DNA from: Xanthomonas maliensis
GTDB lineage: Bacteria > Pseudomonadota > Gammaproteobacteria > Xanthomonadales > Xanthomonadaceae
Assembly: GCF_009192945.1 (NCBI RefSeq)
Contig: NZ_NSET01000053.1
Span: 95,644-159,643 of the forward strand
DNA length: 64,000 bases
Direction of reading: 5' to 3'
The position numbers and the translations under genes are program-made. Under the pieces are notes generated by a model. That model was not told the origin of the DNA and made no database searches. It saw only the letters and a program-made list of their open reading frames with translations. Positions 55,605-64,000 of the stretch are shown piece after piece (within the stretch, counting starts at the first letter, position 1; each line of letters starts with the position of its first letter).

Positions 55605-56738
55605 ATGACCGAACTCCTGCTGGAATCCACACTCGCGCATCTCGACCGGCTGGTGTCCTTCGACACCCGCAATCCGCCGCGCGCCATCGCCGCCGAGGGC
55701 GGCATCTTCGACTACATCCGTGCCCAGCTGCCCGGCTTCGCGGTGCAGGTGATCGACCACGGTGCTGGCGCGGTGAGCCTGTATGCGGTACGCGGCACGC
55801 CGACGTACCTGTTCAACGTGCATCTGGACACGGTGCCTGATTCGCCGCACTGGAGCGCCGATCCGCATGTGATGCGTCGGCTCGACGACCGCGTGGTCGG
55901 CCTGGGCGTGTGCGACATCAAGGGCGCGGCAGCGGCGTTGATCGCCGCCGCCAATGCCGGCGATGGCGATGCTGCCTTCCTGTTCTCCAGCGACGAGGAA
56001 GCCAACGACCCACGCTGCATCGCCGAGTTCCTGGCCGCTCATCCCGCGGCTTCCGCCGCTGCTTCCCGGGTCCCGGCCTACGAAGCGATCATCGTCGCTG
56101 AACCCACCATGGGCGAAGCAGTGTTGGCCCATCGCGGCATCAGCTCGGTGTTGATGCGCTTCGCCGGCCGCGCTGGGCATGCCTCCGGCAAGCAGGATCC
56201 GGCTGCCAGCGCACTGCACCAGGCGATGCGCTGGGGTGGCAAGGCGCTGGACCACGTCGAGTCGTTGGCGCATGCGCGCTTCGGCGGGCTGACCGGGCTG
56301 CGCTTCAACATCGGCCGGGTCGACGGTGGCATCAAGGCCAACATGATCGCGCCAGCGGCCGAGCTGCGCTTCGGCTTTCGGCCATTGCCGTCGATGGACG
56401 TCGATGCGTTGCTGGCCACCTTTGCCGGCTTCGCCGAACCGACCGCGGCGCATTTCGAAGAGACTTTCCGTGGGCCGAGCCTGCCGTCGGGGGACATCGC
56501 CCGTGCCGAAGAACGCCGGTTGGCCGCGCGCGACGTCGCCGACGCGCTGGAGTTGCCGATCGGCAATGCGGTGGACTTCTGGACCGAGGCGTCGCTGTTC
56601 TCCGCCGGCGGTTACACCGCGCTGGTCTATGGCCCAGGCGATATCGCCCAGGCGCACACCGCCGACGAGTTCGTGACGCTGGAGCAGTTGCAGCGCTACG
56701 CGACCTCGGTCGACCGCATCATCAATCGCCGTTCCTGA
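55605..56738 (+). CDS. argE': N-acetyl-L-citrulline deacetylase (ArgE-like)
   Basis: 377 residues, M20 metallopeptidase fold. First metal His in [11 protein letters not shown], Asp in [15 protein letters not shown], catalytic Glu and next ligand in [10 protein letters not shown]. It is distinctly shorter and divergent from E. coli ArgE; in Xanthomonas this enzyme prefers acetylcitrulline, the product of AOTCase, and that is inferred here because of the operon. Provides citrulline to ArgG. Confidence 0.94.
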   Translation: MTELLLESTLAHLDRLVSFDTRNPPRAIAAEGGIFDYIRAQLPGFAVQVIDHGAGAVSLYAVRGTPTYLFNVHLDTVPDSPHWSADPHVMRRLDDRVVGLGVCDIKGAAAALIAAANAGDGDAAFLFSSDEEANDPRCIAEFLAAHPAASAAASRVPAYEAIIVAEPTMGEAVLAHRGISSVLMRFAGRAGHASGKQDPAASALHQAMRWGGKALDHVESLAHARFGGLTGLRFNIGRVDGGIKANMIAPAAELRFGFRPLPSMDVDALLATFAGFAEPTAAHFEETFRGPSLPSGDIARAEERRLAARDVADALELPIGNAVDFWTEASLFSAGGYTALVYGPGDIAQAHTADEFVTLEQLQRYATSVDRIINRRS

Positions 56739-56799
56739 TGCCGTCACGCCGCCGCCGGCTGCGTGCCGGCCGTTTCCACCTTCCACAGATCCCACCACC

Positions 56800-58125
56800 G
56801 TGAACCTTGCCGCTCCCCACATCCAGACCCGCCAGACCATCGTGCGCCTGCTCTCCAGCATGGCCAGTGCCAAGGAGATCAGCCAATACCTCAAGCGCTT
56901 CTCGCAGCTGGATGCCAAGCGCTTCGCCGTGGTCAAGGTCGGCGGCGCGGTGTTGCGCGACGAGCTGGAGGACCTGACCTCCTCGCTGACCTTCCTGCAG
57001 GAGGTCGGACTGACGCCGATCGTGTTGCACGGCGCCGGCCCGCAGCTGGATGCCGAGCTGTCGGCCGCCGGCATCGTCAAGCAGACCGTCAATGGATTAC
57101 GCGTGACCTCGCCGGAAGGCCTGGCGATCGTGCGCCGGGTGTTCCAGGCGTCCAATCTGAAGTTGGTCGAAGCGCTGCAGCAGAACGGTGCGCGCGCCAC
57201 CTCGATCACCGGCGGCGTGTTCGAGGCCGAGTACCTGGACCAGGCGACTTACGGCCTGGTCGGCGAGGTACGCAAGGTCAACCTGGCGCCAATCGAAGCC
57301 AGCCTGAAAGCCGGTTCGATCCCCGTGATCACCAGCCTGGGCGAAACCGCCAGTGGGCAGATCCTCAACATCAATGCCGACTTTGCCGCCAACGAGCTGG
57401 TCCGCGAGCTGCAGCCGTACAAGATCATCTTCCTCACCGGTACCGGTGGCTTGCTCGACGAGTACGGCAAGGTGATCGACTCGATCAATCTGTCCACCGA
57501 GTACGCGCACCTGATCGAGCAGCCGTGGATCCACGGCGGCATGAAGGTCAAGATCGAGCAGATCAAGGACCTGCTGGACAAGCTGCCGCTGGAATCCTCG
57601 GTGTCGATCACCCGCCCGGCGGACCTGGCCAAGGAATTGTTCACCCACAAGGGCTCGGGCACGCTGGTGCGCCGCGGCGAGCGCGTGCTGCGCGCCACCC
57701 GCTGGGCCGAACTGGATCTGGAGCGGATGAAGCGGCTGATCGAGTCCAGCTTCGGGCGCACATTGGTGCCGGACTATTTCGACAAGACCGTGTTGCTGCG
57801 CGCCTACGTCAGCGAAAACTATCGCGCCGCGGTGATCCTGACCGAGGCCGAGGGCTACACCTACCTGGACAAGTTCGCCGTGCTCGACGACGCGCAAGGC
57901 GAGGGCCTGGGGCGTGCGGTCTGGAACGTGATGCGCGAGGAAACTCCGCAACTGTTCTGGCGCTCGCGCCACAACAACCAGGTCAACATCTTCTACTACG
58001 CTGAATCGGACGGCTGCTTCAAGCAGGAGAAGTGGAAGGTGTTCTGGTACGGGCTGGAGAGCTTCGCGCAGATCCAGCAGTGCGTGGCGCATTGCGCCAC
58101 CCGCCAACCGACCCTGGAAGGCTGA
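56800..58125 (+). CDS. argB: Bifunctional N-acetylglutamate synthase/kinase
   Basis: 441 residues, about 150 more than a simple NAGK. The amino acid kinase domain is at residues about 40-285 ([44 protein letters not shown]), followed by a GNAT-like synthase domain at about 300-441 ([34 protein letters not shown]). This is the NAGS-K fusion of xanthomonads and, related, vertebrate NAGS. GTG start at 56800 precedes the natural N-terminal helix. Catalyses steps 1 and 2 and is expected to be arginine-feedback controlled. Confidence 0.95.
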   Translation: MNLAAPHIQTRQTIVRLLSSMASAKEISQYLKRFSQLDAKRFAVVKVGGAVLRDELEDLTSSLTFLQEVGLTPIVLHGAGPQLDAELSAAGIVKQTVNGLRVTSPEGLAIVRRVFQASNLKLVEALQQNGARATSITGGVFEAEYLDQATYGLVGEVRKVNLAPIEASLKAGSIPVITSLGETASGQILNINADFAANELVRELQPYKIIFLTGTGGLLDEYGKVIDSINLSTEYAHLIEQPWIHGGMKVKIEQIKDLLDKLPLESSVSITRPADLAKELFTHKGSGTLVRRGERVLRATRWAELDLERMKRLIESSFGRTLVPDYFDKTVLLRAYVSENYRAAVILTEAEGYTYLDKFAVLDDAQGEGLGRAVWNVMREETPQLFWRSRHNNQVNIFYYAESDGCFKQEKWKVFWYGLESFAQIQQCVAHCATRQPTLEG

Positions 58126-58127
58126 GC

Positions 58128-58739
58128 ATGAGCCCCCTCGCGTTGCCGCCGCTGTGGCGCGAAGCGCCGACGCTGTGCGGCGTCCACGTCACCTTGGAAC
58201 CATTGCAGGCTGGCCATGCCGATGCATTGGGCGCCGCACTGGATGGCAGCGGGCTGGAGCAGCTGTGGTACACCAGCGTGCCGGCAGCGGCGCAGGCGAC
58301 GGCATATGTGGAAGCGGCACTGCAGGCGCAGGCGGCCGGCCACTCGCTGCCGTTCGTGGTGCGCGACTGCGACGGGGCCATCGTCGGTAGTACGCGCTTC
58401 TACGGGCTCGAAGCGGACGTGCCGAAGTTGCTGCTCGGCTACACCTGGTACTTGCCACGGGTGCAGCGCAGCGGCGTCAACACCGAGGCCAAGCTGCTGT
58501 TGCTCGGGTATGCCTTCGAGACCCTGGGTTGCCTCAGCGTGGCCTTCGAGACCAGCTGGTTCAACCATGCCTCGCGCACCGCGATCGCCCGTTTGGGTGC
58601 CAAGCAGGACGGCATCCTGCGCAATCATAAACGTCACCCCGACGGCACGCCTCGCGATACCGTCGTTTTCTCCATCATCGACAGCGAATGGCAGGGCGTG
58701 AAACGCCACCTGCGCCATCGCCTGGAAGCACACGCATGA
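58128..58739 (+). CDS. GNAT family N-acetyltransferase (RimJ/RimL-like)
   Basis: 203 residues; [18 protein letters not shown] at the start and [20 protein letters not shown] with [21 protein letters not shown] fit the Acetyltransf_3 (RimL/YdaF-like) group, which often acetylates protein N-termini or small amines. Starts 3 bp after the argB stop and overlaps argC by 4 bp, so it is tightly cotranscribed. Role in arginine metabolism unknown. Confidence 0.85.
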   Translation: MSPLALPPLWREAPTLCGVHVTLEPLQAGHADALGAALDGSGLEQLWYTSVPAAAQATAYVEAALQAQAAGHSLPFVVRDCDGAIVGSTRFYGLEADVPKLLLGYTWYLPRVQRSGVNTEAKLLLLGYAFETLGCLSVAFETSWFNHASRTAIARLGAKQDGILRNHKRHPDGTPRDTVVFSIIDSEWQGVKRHLRHRLEAHA

Positions 58740-59686
58740 GCATTTCCTACACCGTCGGCATCGTCGGCGCGCGCGGCCACACCGGCAGCGAATTGATCAC
58801 CTTGGTGGCCGCGCATCCGCAACTGCAGCTGGCCTTCGTCTCCTCGCGCGAGCTGGATGGCCAAGCGGTGGCCGAGCATAACCCTGGCTACGCCGGTGCG
58901 CTGCGCTTTGAGAGCCTGACTGCCGACGCGGTGGCGGCCAAGCGCGCCAACGTGGTGATCCTGGCGCTGCCCAACGGCAAGGCGGCGCCTTATGTGGAGG
59001 CGCTGGACGCGCAGGCGCCGGATACGATCGTGATCGACCTGTCGGCCGACTACCGTTTCGATGCCGGCTGGTACTACGGTCTGCCGGAGTTGACCCGCGG
59101 CCGTTACGCCGGGCAGAAGCGCATCAGCAATCCCGGATGCTATGCCACCGCGATGCAGCTGGCGATCGCGCCGTTGCTGGAGCAACTGGCCGGGCCACCG
59201 CAGTGCTTCGGCGTCTCCGGCTATTCCGGTGCCGGCACCACGCCGTCGGACAAGAACAATCCCGCGCTGCTGGCAGACAATCTGATGCCGTACGCGCTCA
59301 CCGATCACATGCATGAGCGCGAAGTTTCGCGCCAGCTCGGCGTGCCGGTCGAGTTCATGCCGCACGTGGCGCCGCATTTCCGCGGTATCACCATGACCAT
59401 CAACCTATGGCTGCAGCAGCCGCTGACGCGCGAGCAGATCCAGGCGCGCTATGCGCAGCGCTACGTCGACGAGCCGTTGATCGAGCTGGTCGACCAGGCG
59501 CCGTGGGTGAGCCACATCGCCGGCCGGCACGGCGTGCAGATCGGCGGCATCACGCTGGCGCCGGGCAACAAGCGGGTGGTGGTGGTGGCGACGCTGGACA
59601 ACCTGCTGAAGGGCGCGGCGACGCAGGCCATGCAGAATCTGAACCTGGCACTGGGTTTGGATGAGTTGACTGCCATTCCAGTGTGA
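58736..59686 (+). CDS. argC: N-acetyl-gamma-glutamyl-phosphate reductase
   Basis: 316 residues, the short proteobacterial/Xanthomonas type. [13 protein letters not shown] is the NADP-binding loop; [13 protein letters not shown] contains the catalytic Cys, and [13 protein letters not shown] the later His. Reduces N-acetylglutamyl phosphate. The start overlaps the previous gene by 4 bp (ATGA). The last codons are duplicated downstream in the repeat region. Confidence 0.96.
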   Translation: MSISYTVGIVGARGHTGSELITLVAAHPQLQLAFVSSRELDGQAVAEHNPGYAGALRFESLTADAVAAKRANVVILALPNGKAAPYVEALDAQAPDTIVIDLSADYRFDAGWYYGLPELTRGRYAGQKRISNPGCYATAMQLAIAPLLEQLAGPPQCFGVSGYSGAGTTPSDKNNPALLADNLMPYALTDHMHEREVSRQLGVPVEFMPHVAPHFRGITMTINLWLQQPLTREQIQARYAQRYVDEPLIELVDQAPWVSHIAGRHGVQIGGITLAPGNKRVVVVATLDNLLKGAATQAMQNLNLALGLDELTAIPV

Positions 59687-59843
59687 TTTTCGGGACTCGG
59701 GGCCTGGGACCCGGGACCCGGAGGAGCAAGGGCAAACGCTGCTGTTTCGGTTTGGATGAGTTGACTGCGATTTCACTGTGATTGTTGGGACCCGGGACCC
59801 GGGCCCGTGACCAGGTAGAGCAAGAGCCGATGCTTTTGTTTTT
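59654..59843 (+). repeat. 95-bp tandem duplication of the argC 3' end
   Basis: Copy 1 begins at 59654 inside argC, copy 2 at 59749. The first 35 bp differ at only 3 positions, and copy 2 still reads [10 protein letters not shown] plus stop, against [10 protein letters not shown] in argC. The rest is related more loosely (both have a GGGACCC run, GAGCAAG, GCTG/TGTTT). Confidence 0.85.
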
Positions 59844-59859
59844 CCGGGTCCCGGGTCCC
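59706..59859. repeat. GGGACCC heptad repeats, two direct and one inverted
   Basis: The 16-mer GGGACCCGGGACCCGG occurs at 59706-59721 and 59787-59802, and its exact complement at 59844-59859, which lets either copy fold with the third into a stable hairpin upstream of argH. A further imperfect copy (GAGCCCCGGGTCC) follows. Confidence 0.85.
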
Positions 59860-59887
59860 GAGCCCCGGGTCCTGAAAAGAGGACCCA

Positions 59888-61183
59888 ATGACCAACCTGT
59901 TGTGGCAAAAACCCGGTGTCGCTGTCGATGCCAAGATCCAGACCTTCCTGGCGGGCGATGACGTGGTGCTGGATCGCGAATTTTTCCTGCACGACATCGC
60001 CGCCAGTACCGCGCATGCCGAGGGCCTGCAGCATATCGGCATCCTCAGTGCCGACGAGCTGGCCGGACTGAAGCGCGAGCTGGCACTGCTGGCCGAGGAC
60101 TTTCGCAGCGGCGCTTTCGTGCTGGATGCGCAGTACGAAGATTGCCACTCGGCGATCGAGGCGCGCCTGACCGAACGCCTGGGCGATGCCGGCCGGCGCA
60201 TCCACACCGGCCGCAGCCGCAACGATCAAATCCTGGTCGCAACCCGGCTGTGGTTGAAGGACAAGCTGGCGCGCGTGGCGGAGCTCAGTCGCGAGATCGC
60301 GCGCGTCGCGCTCGATCGCGCGCAGGCCGAAAAGGACTTGCCGGTGCCCGGGTACACCCACATCCAGCGCGCCGTGGTGTCCTCGGCAGGCATGTGGTGG
60401 GCCGGTTGGGCAGAGGGCTTCATCGACAACGCGATCCGCGCCACCGACACGCTGACGCTGATCGATGCCAATCCGCTGGGCACGGCTGCCGGCTACGGCG
60501 TCAACCTGCCGCTGGACCGCGCGCACACCACCCAGGCGCTGGGCTTCGCACGGCTGCAGGTCTCGCCGATGTACGCGCAGCTGTCGCGTGGCAAATTCGA
60601 GCTGGCTGCACTGGAAGCGCTGGGCGGCGCCACGCTCGATTTGCGTCGCATCGCGTGGGATCTGTCGCTGTTCACCAGTGGCGAATTCGGCTTCGTCGCG
60701 CTGCCGGCGCAGTACACCACCGGCAGCTCGATCATGCCCAACAAGCGCAATCCCGATGTGATCGAGCTGATGCGGGCCACCCACGCCAGCGTCGCCGCCG
60801 CACGCACCGAGATCGAGCAACTGCTGTCGCTGAGCTCCGGTTATCACCGCGACCTGCAGAACAGCAAGGGCGCCCTCGTGCACGGCTTTGCGCGCGGACT
60901 GGCGGCGCTGGAGCTGCTGCCGGCGCTGCTGGCCAATCTGGAATGGCGGGAAGACCGTCTGCGCGCGGCGATCGACTCCGGCATGTATGCCACCGATGTC
61001 GCGGTGGAAGCGGCCGTCGCAGGAGTGCCGTTCCGCGAGGCCTACAAGGCCGCTGCCGCCAGTGCCGACACGGCCGGGCAGGGCAGGACACCGGAGGGCA
61101 GCCTGGCCGCGCGCGTGTCCCCGGGCGCGGCAGCCGACCTGCAGTTGGACGTGCTGCAGGCGCGCTGGGAGGCGCTGGCCTGA
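59888..61183 (+). CDS. argH: Argininosuccinate lyase
   Basis: 431 residues, shorter than the 450-460 of many ArgH but complete. TGRSRNDQ (substrate), YTHIQRA and the fumarase-superfamily signature [12 protein letters not shown] with the catalytic Ser are intact. Final step: argininosuccinate to arginine and fumarate. Its stop overlaps the cupin gene start by 1 base. Upstream is the heptad/duplication region. Confidence 0.96.
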   Translation: MTNLLWQKPGVAVDAKIQTFLAGDDVVLDREFFLHDIAASTAHAEGLQHIGILSADELAGLKRELALLAEDFRSGAFVLDAQYEDCHSAIEARLTERLGDAGRRIHTGRSRNDQILVATRLWLKDKLARVAELSREIARVALDRAQAEKDLPVPGYTHIQRAVVSSAGMWWAGWAEGFIDNAIRATDTLTLIDANPLGTAAGYGVNLPLDRAHTTQALGFARLQVSPMYAQLSRGKFELAALEALGGATLDLRRIAWDLSLFTSGEFGFVALPAQYTTGSSIMPNKRNPDVIELMRATHASVAAARTEIEQLLSLSSGYHRDLQNSKGALVHGFARGLAALELLPALLANLEWREDRLRAAIDSGMYATDVAVEAAVAGVPFREAYKAAAASADTAGQGRTPEGSLAARVSPGAAADLQLDVLQARWEALA

Positions 61184-61542
61184 TGGCCGTCATCAATCGA
61201 TCGTCGGCGCCGCATGATCGCTGGGGTGGCGCCTGCGATGGCTGGCACCTGCTGGGCCTGCCGGAGTTGAGCGTGATCGAGGAGCGCGTGCCGCCCTTGG
61301 CCAGCGAAACCCGCCGTCGCCATCTGCGTGCGCGGCAATTCTTTCGTGTGCTCGATGGCCAGGCGATGCTGGAACTGGACGGCACGACGCACGTCTTGCG
61401 CGCCGGCGACGGTCTGCATGTTCCGCCGGGCGCGCCCCACCAGCTGCACGACGCCTTGCAGGCGGACGTGCGCTTGCGGGTCGTGTCCTCGCCGTACAGC
61501 CATGGCGATCGCGACATCGTGCCGGCGGAGGTGCTGCAATGA
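61183..61542 (+). CDS. Cupin domain protein
   Basis: 119 residues, single cupin barrel: RRRHLRARQFFRVLDGQAML and HVPPGAPHQLHDAL contain the two motifs, the second with His-x-x-x-His-like metal ligands. No enzymatic identity is visible. Overlaps argH (1 bp) and the YciI-like gene (4 bp), so it is part of the operon. Confidence 0.82.
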   Translation: MAVINRSSAPHDRWGGACDGWHLLGLPELSVIEERVPPLASETRRRHLRARQFFRVLDGQAMLELDGTTHVLRAGDGLHVPPGAPHQLHDALQADVRLRVVSSPYSHGDRDIVPAEVLQ

Positions 61543-61799
61543 CCACGCTCTACCTGGTGCTGGCCATGCGTCGGCCGAACTTCGACGCTGCCGCGGTGCA
61601 GCCGCATCGCGACTTTCTCGATGCGCTGCGCGCGCAAGGCCGGCTGCATCTCACCGGCGGCTTCAGCGACGGCAGCGGTGGCGCCTATGTGCTGTGCAAT
61701 GTCGACAGCCTGGCGCAGGCGCAGGCGATCGTCGCCACTGATCCGTTGGCGACGATGCAGGTCTCGGACCTGAGCGTGCACGAATGGACCATCCGCTGA
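61539..61799 (+). CDS. YciI/YCII-related domain protein
   Basis: 86 residues, ferredoxin-like small protein. PHRDFLDALRAQGRLHLTGGF and AQAIVATDPLATMQVSDL match the YCII domain, which carries a conserved His/Asp pair of unknown catalysis (some members are dehydrochlorinase- or lyase-like). Cotranscribed with the cupin and proB (10 bp to proB). Confidence 0.83.
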   Translation: MTTLYLVLAMRRPNFDAAAVQPHRDFLDALRAQGRLHLTGGFSDGSGGAYVLCNVDSLAQAQAIVATDPLATMQVSDLSVHEWTIR

Positions 61800-61809
61800 G
61801 ATCGCGACC

Positions 61810-62967
61810 ATGACCCCGCAGGCCGCCGCCGTCGCTTCGCCGTTCCCGCCGCAGCAGCTGCCGCCCTGGCGGCGTGCGGTGCTCAAGGTCGGCAGCAGTC
61901 TGCTCGCCGCCGATGGCGGCGGGTTGTCGCCACGTTTCGCGCTGGGTCTGGCCCAGTTCGTCTCGGCCAATCTGGCGGCCGGGCGCGAGTTGGTGATCGT
62001 GTCCTCCGGCGCGGTGGCAGCCGGACGTGCCATCCTGCCGCGGGCAGCCGACGCCGGCGCGGCGATGGCCGCGCGGCAGGCGCTGGCGGCGCTTGGGCAA
62101 GCGCAACTGATCGCGCTGTGGCAGCGGTTCTTCGAACGCCCGGCGGCGCAGGTGCTGCTGACCCACGACGATCTGCGCAACCGGCGTCGCTATCTCAACG
62201 CGCGCGCCACCCTGCAGGAATTGCTGCGGCTGGGCGCACTGCCGGTGGTCAACGAGAACGACACCGTCTCGGTGGACGAACTCAAGCTGGGCGACAACGA
62301 CAACTTGGCGGCGATCGTGGCGGCCCTGGTCGATGCCGATGCGTTGTTCATCGCCACCGATATCGACGGCCTGTACAGCGCTGATCCGCGCAGCAACCCC
62401 ACTGCGCAACCGCTGGCCGATGTCCCCGAGCTCACGCCTGCGGTGCTGGCGATGGCCGGCGGCAGCGGCAGCACGGTGGGCACCGGTGGCATGCGCACCA
62501 AGCTGGAAGCGGCCGCCAAGGCCGGTGCCGCCGGTATCGAGACCTATCTGTTCAACGGCCGCAGCGGCGAGGTGGTGCGTGCACTGGCGCAGGATCGCCT
62601 GTATGGCACGCGGCTGCATGCCGGCCGCACGCGCATCGCTGCGCGCAAGTACTGGCTCCGGCATGCGCCGGTGGAGGCGGGTGCGATCCTGATCGACGAT
62701 GGCGCCGCCGCGGCCTTGACCGGCAAGGGTGCCTCGCTGCTGCCGGGCGGCGTGGCTGGCGCACTGGGCGACTTTCGTCGCGGCGACATGGTCGAGATCC
62801 GCCATGGCGGCAGCGACGGTGCGCCCTGCGTGGCGCGTGGCGTCAGTCAGTATTCCGCGGTCGATATTCGTCGCATCGCTGGCCGCCATTCGCGCGAGAT
62901 CGCCAGCGTGCTGGGCTATAGCTACGGCGAGAATGTCGTCCACCGCGACGACCTGGTGGTGCTGTAG
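61810..62967 (+). CDS. proB: Glutamate 5-kinase
   Basis: 385 residues. Amino acid kinase domain with [53 protein letters not shown], plus the C-terminal PUA domain (about 290-385). Phosphorylates glutamate, first step of proline synthesis. The kinase domain is probably proline-inhibited. Being at the end of the arginine cluster couples two glutamate-consuming pathways. 167 bp to proA. Confidence 0.96.
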   Translation: MTPQAAAVASPFPPQQLPPWRRAVLKVGSSLLAADGGGLSPRFALGLAQFVSANLAAGRELVIVSSGAVAAGRAILPRAADAGAAMAARQALAALGQAQLIALWQRFFERPAAQVLLTHDDLRNRRRYLNARATLQELLRLGALPVVNENDTVSVDELKLGDNDNLAAIVAALVDADALFIATDIDGLYSADPRSNPTAQPLADVPELTPAVLAMAGGSGSTVGTGGMRTKLEAAAKAGAAGIETYLFNGRSGEVVRALAQDRLYGTRLHAGRTRIAARKYWLRHAPVEAGAILIDDGAAAALTGKGASLLPGGVAGALGDFRRGDMVEIRHGGSDGAPCVARGVSQYSAVDIRRIAGRHSREIASVLGYSYGENVVHRDDLVVL

Positions 62968-63134
62968 CGCAGAGCGTTGTCCGTGCAGCGGGCGGGACGA
63001 GGCCATCTTCGCTGCGCCTAGTTGCGCGCGGGCGCGATGCGCCGGGAGAAATCGTTGCAGGCGCGACGGCTTTCGCTCTCTGCCGCGCTTTACGCTATTT
63101 TCTGCTGCAGTCTTGCTGGCCGAATGTGTTGACC

Positions 63135-64000
63135 ATGTCCACTATCAGAACGTTGGCCCTGCAGTGCCGGGAGGCCGCGCAGGTGCTCTCGCAACTGCCT
63201 GCACAGGCCAAGCGTGACCTGCTCGAAGCGATGGCAGCCGCGCTGGAGGCCGACGCCGCATCGATTCTCGCCGCCAACGCGCGCGACCTCGATGCCGCGC
63301 GCGCGAAGGGCACCGGTACGGCCATGCTCGACCGCCTGGCGCTGGACGACAAGCGCTTGGCCGGCATCGCCGCCGCCGTGCGCGAGGTGGCGCAGCTGCC
63401 CGATCCGGTCGGACAGGTCACCCGCGACGACACCCGTCCCAACGGCATCCGCGTGCAGAAGGTCCGCGTTCCACTGGGCGTGGTGGCGATGATCTACGAG
63501 GCACGCCCAAACGTCACCGCCGACGCGGCGGCGCTGTGCATCAAGGCCGGCAACGGCGTGATCCTGCGCGGCGGTTCCGAGGCGATCCATTCCAACACCG
63601 CCATTGCGCGCGCCTTGCAAGGGGCGTTGGAGGCTGCCGGCATCGGGCAGGCGGCACTCACCCTGGTCGAAGATCTGCGTCGCGATACCATGCTGGAGCT
63701 GCTGCAGCTGACCGACATCGTCGACCTGGCGATCCCGCGCGGTGGCGAGGGCCTGATTCGCTTCGTTGCCGAACACGCACGCGTGCCGGTGATCAAGCAC
63801 TACAAGGGGGTCTGCCACTTGTTCGTCGATGCCTCGGCGAACCTGGAGTTGGCGATGAGGCTGCTGGTCGACGGCAAGACCACACGTCCATCGGCCTGCA
63901 ATTCCCTGGAGACCTTGCTGGTCCACGCCGATGTCGCCGCGCGCTTTCTGCCTGCGGCTGCGACCGCCCTGCAGATGCGTGGCGTGCAACTGCGCGGCGA
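63135..64000 (+). CDS. proA: Gamma-glutamyl phosphate reductase, 3' end outside window
   Basis: Open frame to the right edge, 288 codons visible of about 420. ATG 63135. Aldehyde-dehydrogenase fold: [22 protein letters not shown], then [12 protein letters not shown] and [14 protein letters not shown]; the catalytic Cys is in [12 protein letters not shown] near the visible end. Second step of proline synthesis, follows proB. Confidence 0.95.
   Translation, partial: MSTIRTLALQCREAAQVLSQLPAQAKRDLLEAMAAALEADAASILAANARDLDAARAKGTGTAMLDRLALDDKRLAGIAAAVREVAQLPDPVGQVTRDDTRPNGIRVQKVRVPLGVVAMIYEARPNVTADAAALCIKAGNGVILRGGSEAIHSNTAIARALQGALEAAGIGQAALTLVEDLRRDTMLELLQLTDIVDLAIPRGGEGLIRFVAEHARVPVIKHYKGVCHLFVDASANLELAMRLLVDGKTTRPSACNSLETLLVHADVAARFLPAAATALQMRGVQLRG

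Noticed and set aside
59706..59859. GGGACCC repeats as a CRISPR array
   Set aside because: Units are 7 bp, tandem, without spacers, and self-complementary.
60142..61182. Long N-terminal extension of the cupin gene
   Set aside because: It runs through argH in another frame; ATG 61183 fits the domain and couples with the argH stop.

Overview
The window is a dense, GC-rich chromosomal segment (short intergenic gaps, many 1-8 bp gene overlaps, no rRNA, tRNA, insertion sequence, prophage or CRISPR array seen). It looks like Xanthomonas or a very close xanthomonad. The arguments are the arginine cluster of the N-acetylcitrulline type (acetylornithine carbamoyltransferase, fused N-acetylglutamate synthase/kinase, acetylcitrulline deacetylase-like argE, 9-gene order into proB-proA), a FimX whose ligand residues fall at the numbers I recall for Xanthomonas FimX, a DksA with a long Lys/Ala/Pro tail, and secreted pectin-degrading enzymes as in plant pathogens.

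Layout. 1-7147 (+): end of nnr (NAD(P)HX repair), tsaE, cell-wall amidase amiC, mutL, a DUF1684 lipoprotein, a TraB/GumN-family protein. 7182-9596 (-): phaR, acetoacetyl-CoA reductase, gluQ. 9709-10587 (+): htpX. 10666-14547 (-): fimX, then yaeQ and a BaiN-type flavoprotein. 15130-25043: cold-shock protein, GST, esterase, selO, apt, dbpA, a divergent yeiH/LysR pair and the ABC-F gene uup. 25070-26801: an RNase Sa-like secreted/anchored ribonuclease overlapping a barstar-like gene, divergent from sodM. 26881-37867: suhB, trmJ, a PhnD-like binding protein overlapping a HAMP-GGDEF-EAL protein, divergent epmB/efp, a TMEM175-like channel, and the mtaD-like/ubiG/mupP group. 37929-41182 (-): polygalacturonase and pectinesterase. 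41545-51837: a flavin stress protein, M23 peptidase-pyrC-yidD overlapping operon, extended DksA, an alpha/beta hydrolase, MFS transporter-sufE, cysS and a periplasmic protein. 51838-64000 (+): arginine and proline biosynthesis.

The arginine region is the most coherent system. It encodes glutamate to N-acetylglutamate and its phosphate (argB fusion), reduction (argC), carbamoylation at the acetylornithine stage (argF'), deacetylation of acetylcitrulline (argE'), then argG and argH; only the argD aminotransferase is not in the window. Two GNAT acetyltransferases, a PaiB-like flavin protein, a cupin and a YciI-like protein sit inside the run, which continues into proB and proA. In front of it I find what looks like a complete transcription attenuator: a 33-codon leader ORF with three Arg codons within four, a pause hairpin, an exactly complementary antiterminator arm, and an intrinsic terminator. 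I regard this as the best candidate for an undescribed regulatory system here.

Other points of interest are the RNase/inhibitor pair, the binding protein/c-di-GMP enzyme pair, DksA lacking three of four zinc cysteines, a 95-bp tandem duplication of the argC tail carrying GGGACCC heptads, a dispersed-type palindromic element beside cysS, and several very long perfect hairpins. All functional calls are from reading motifs; no database search was run.
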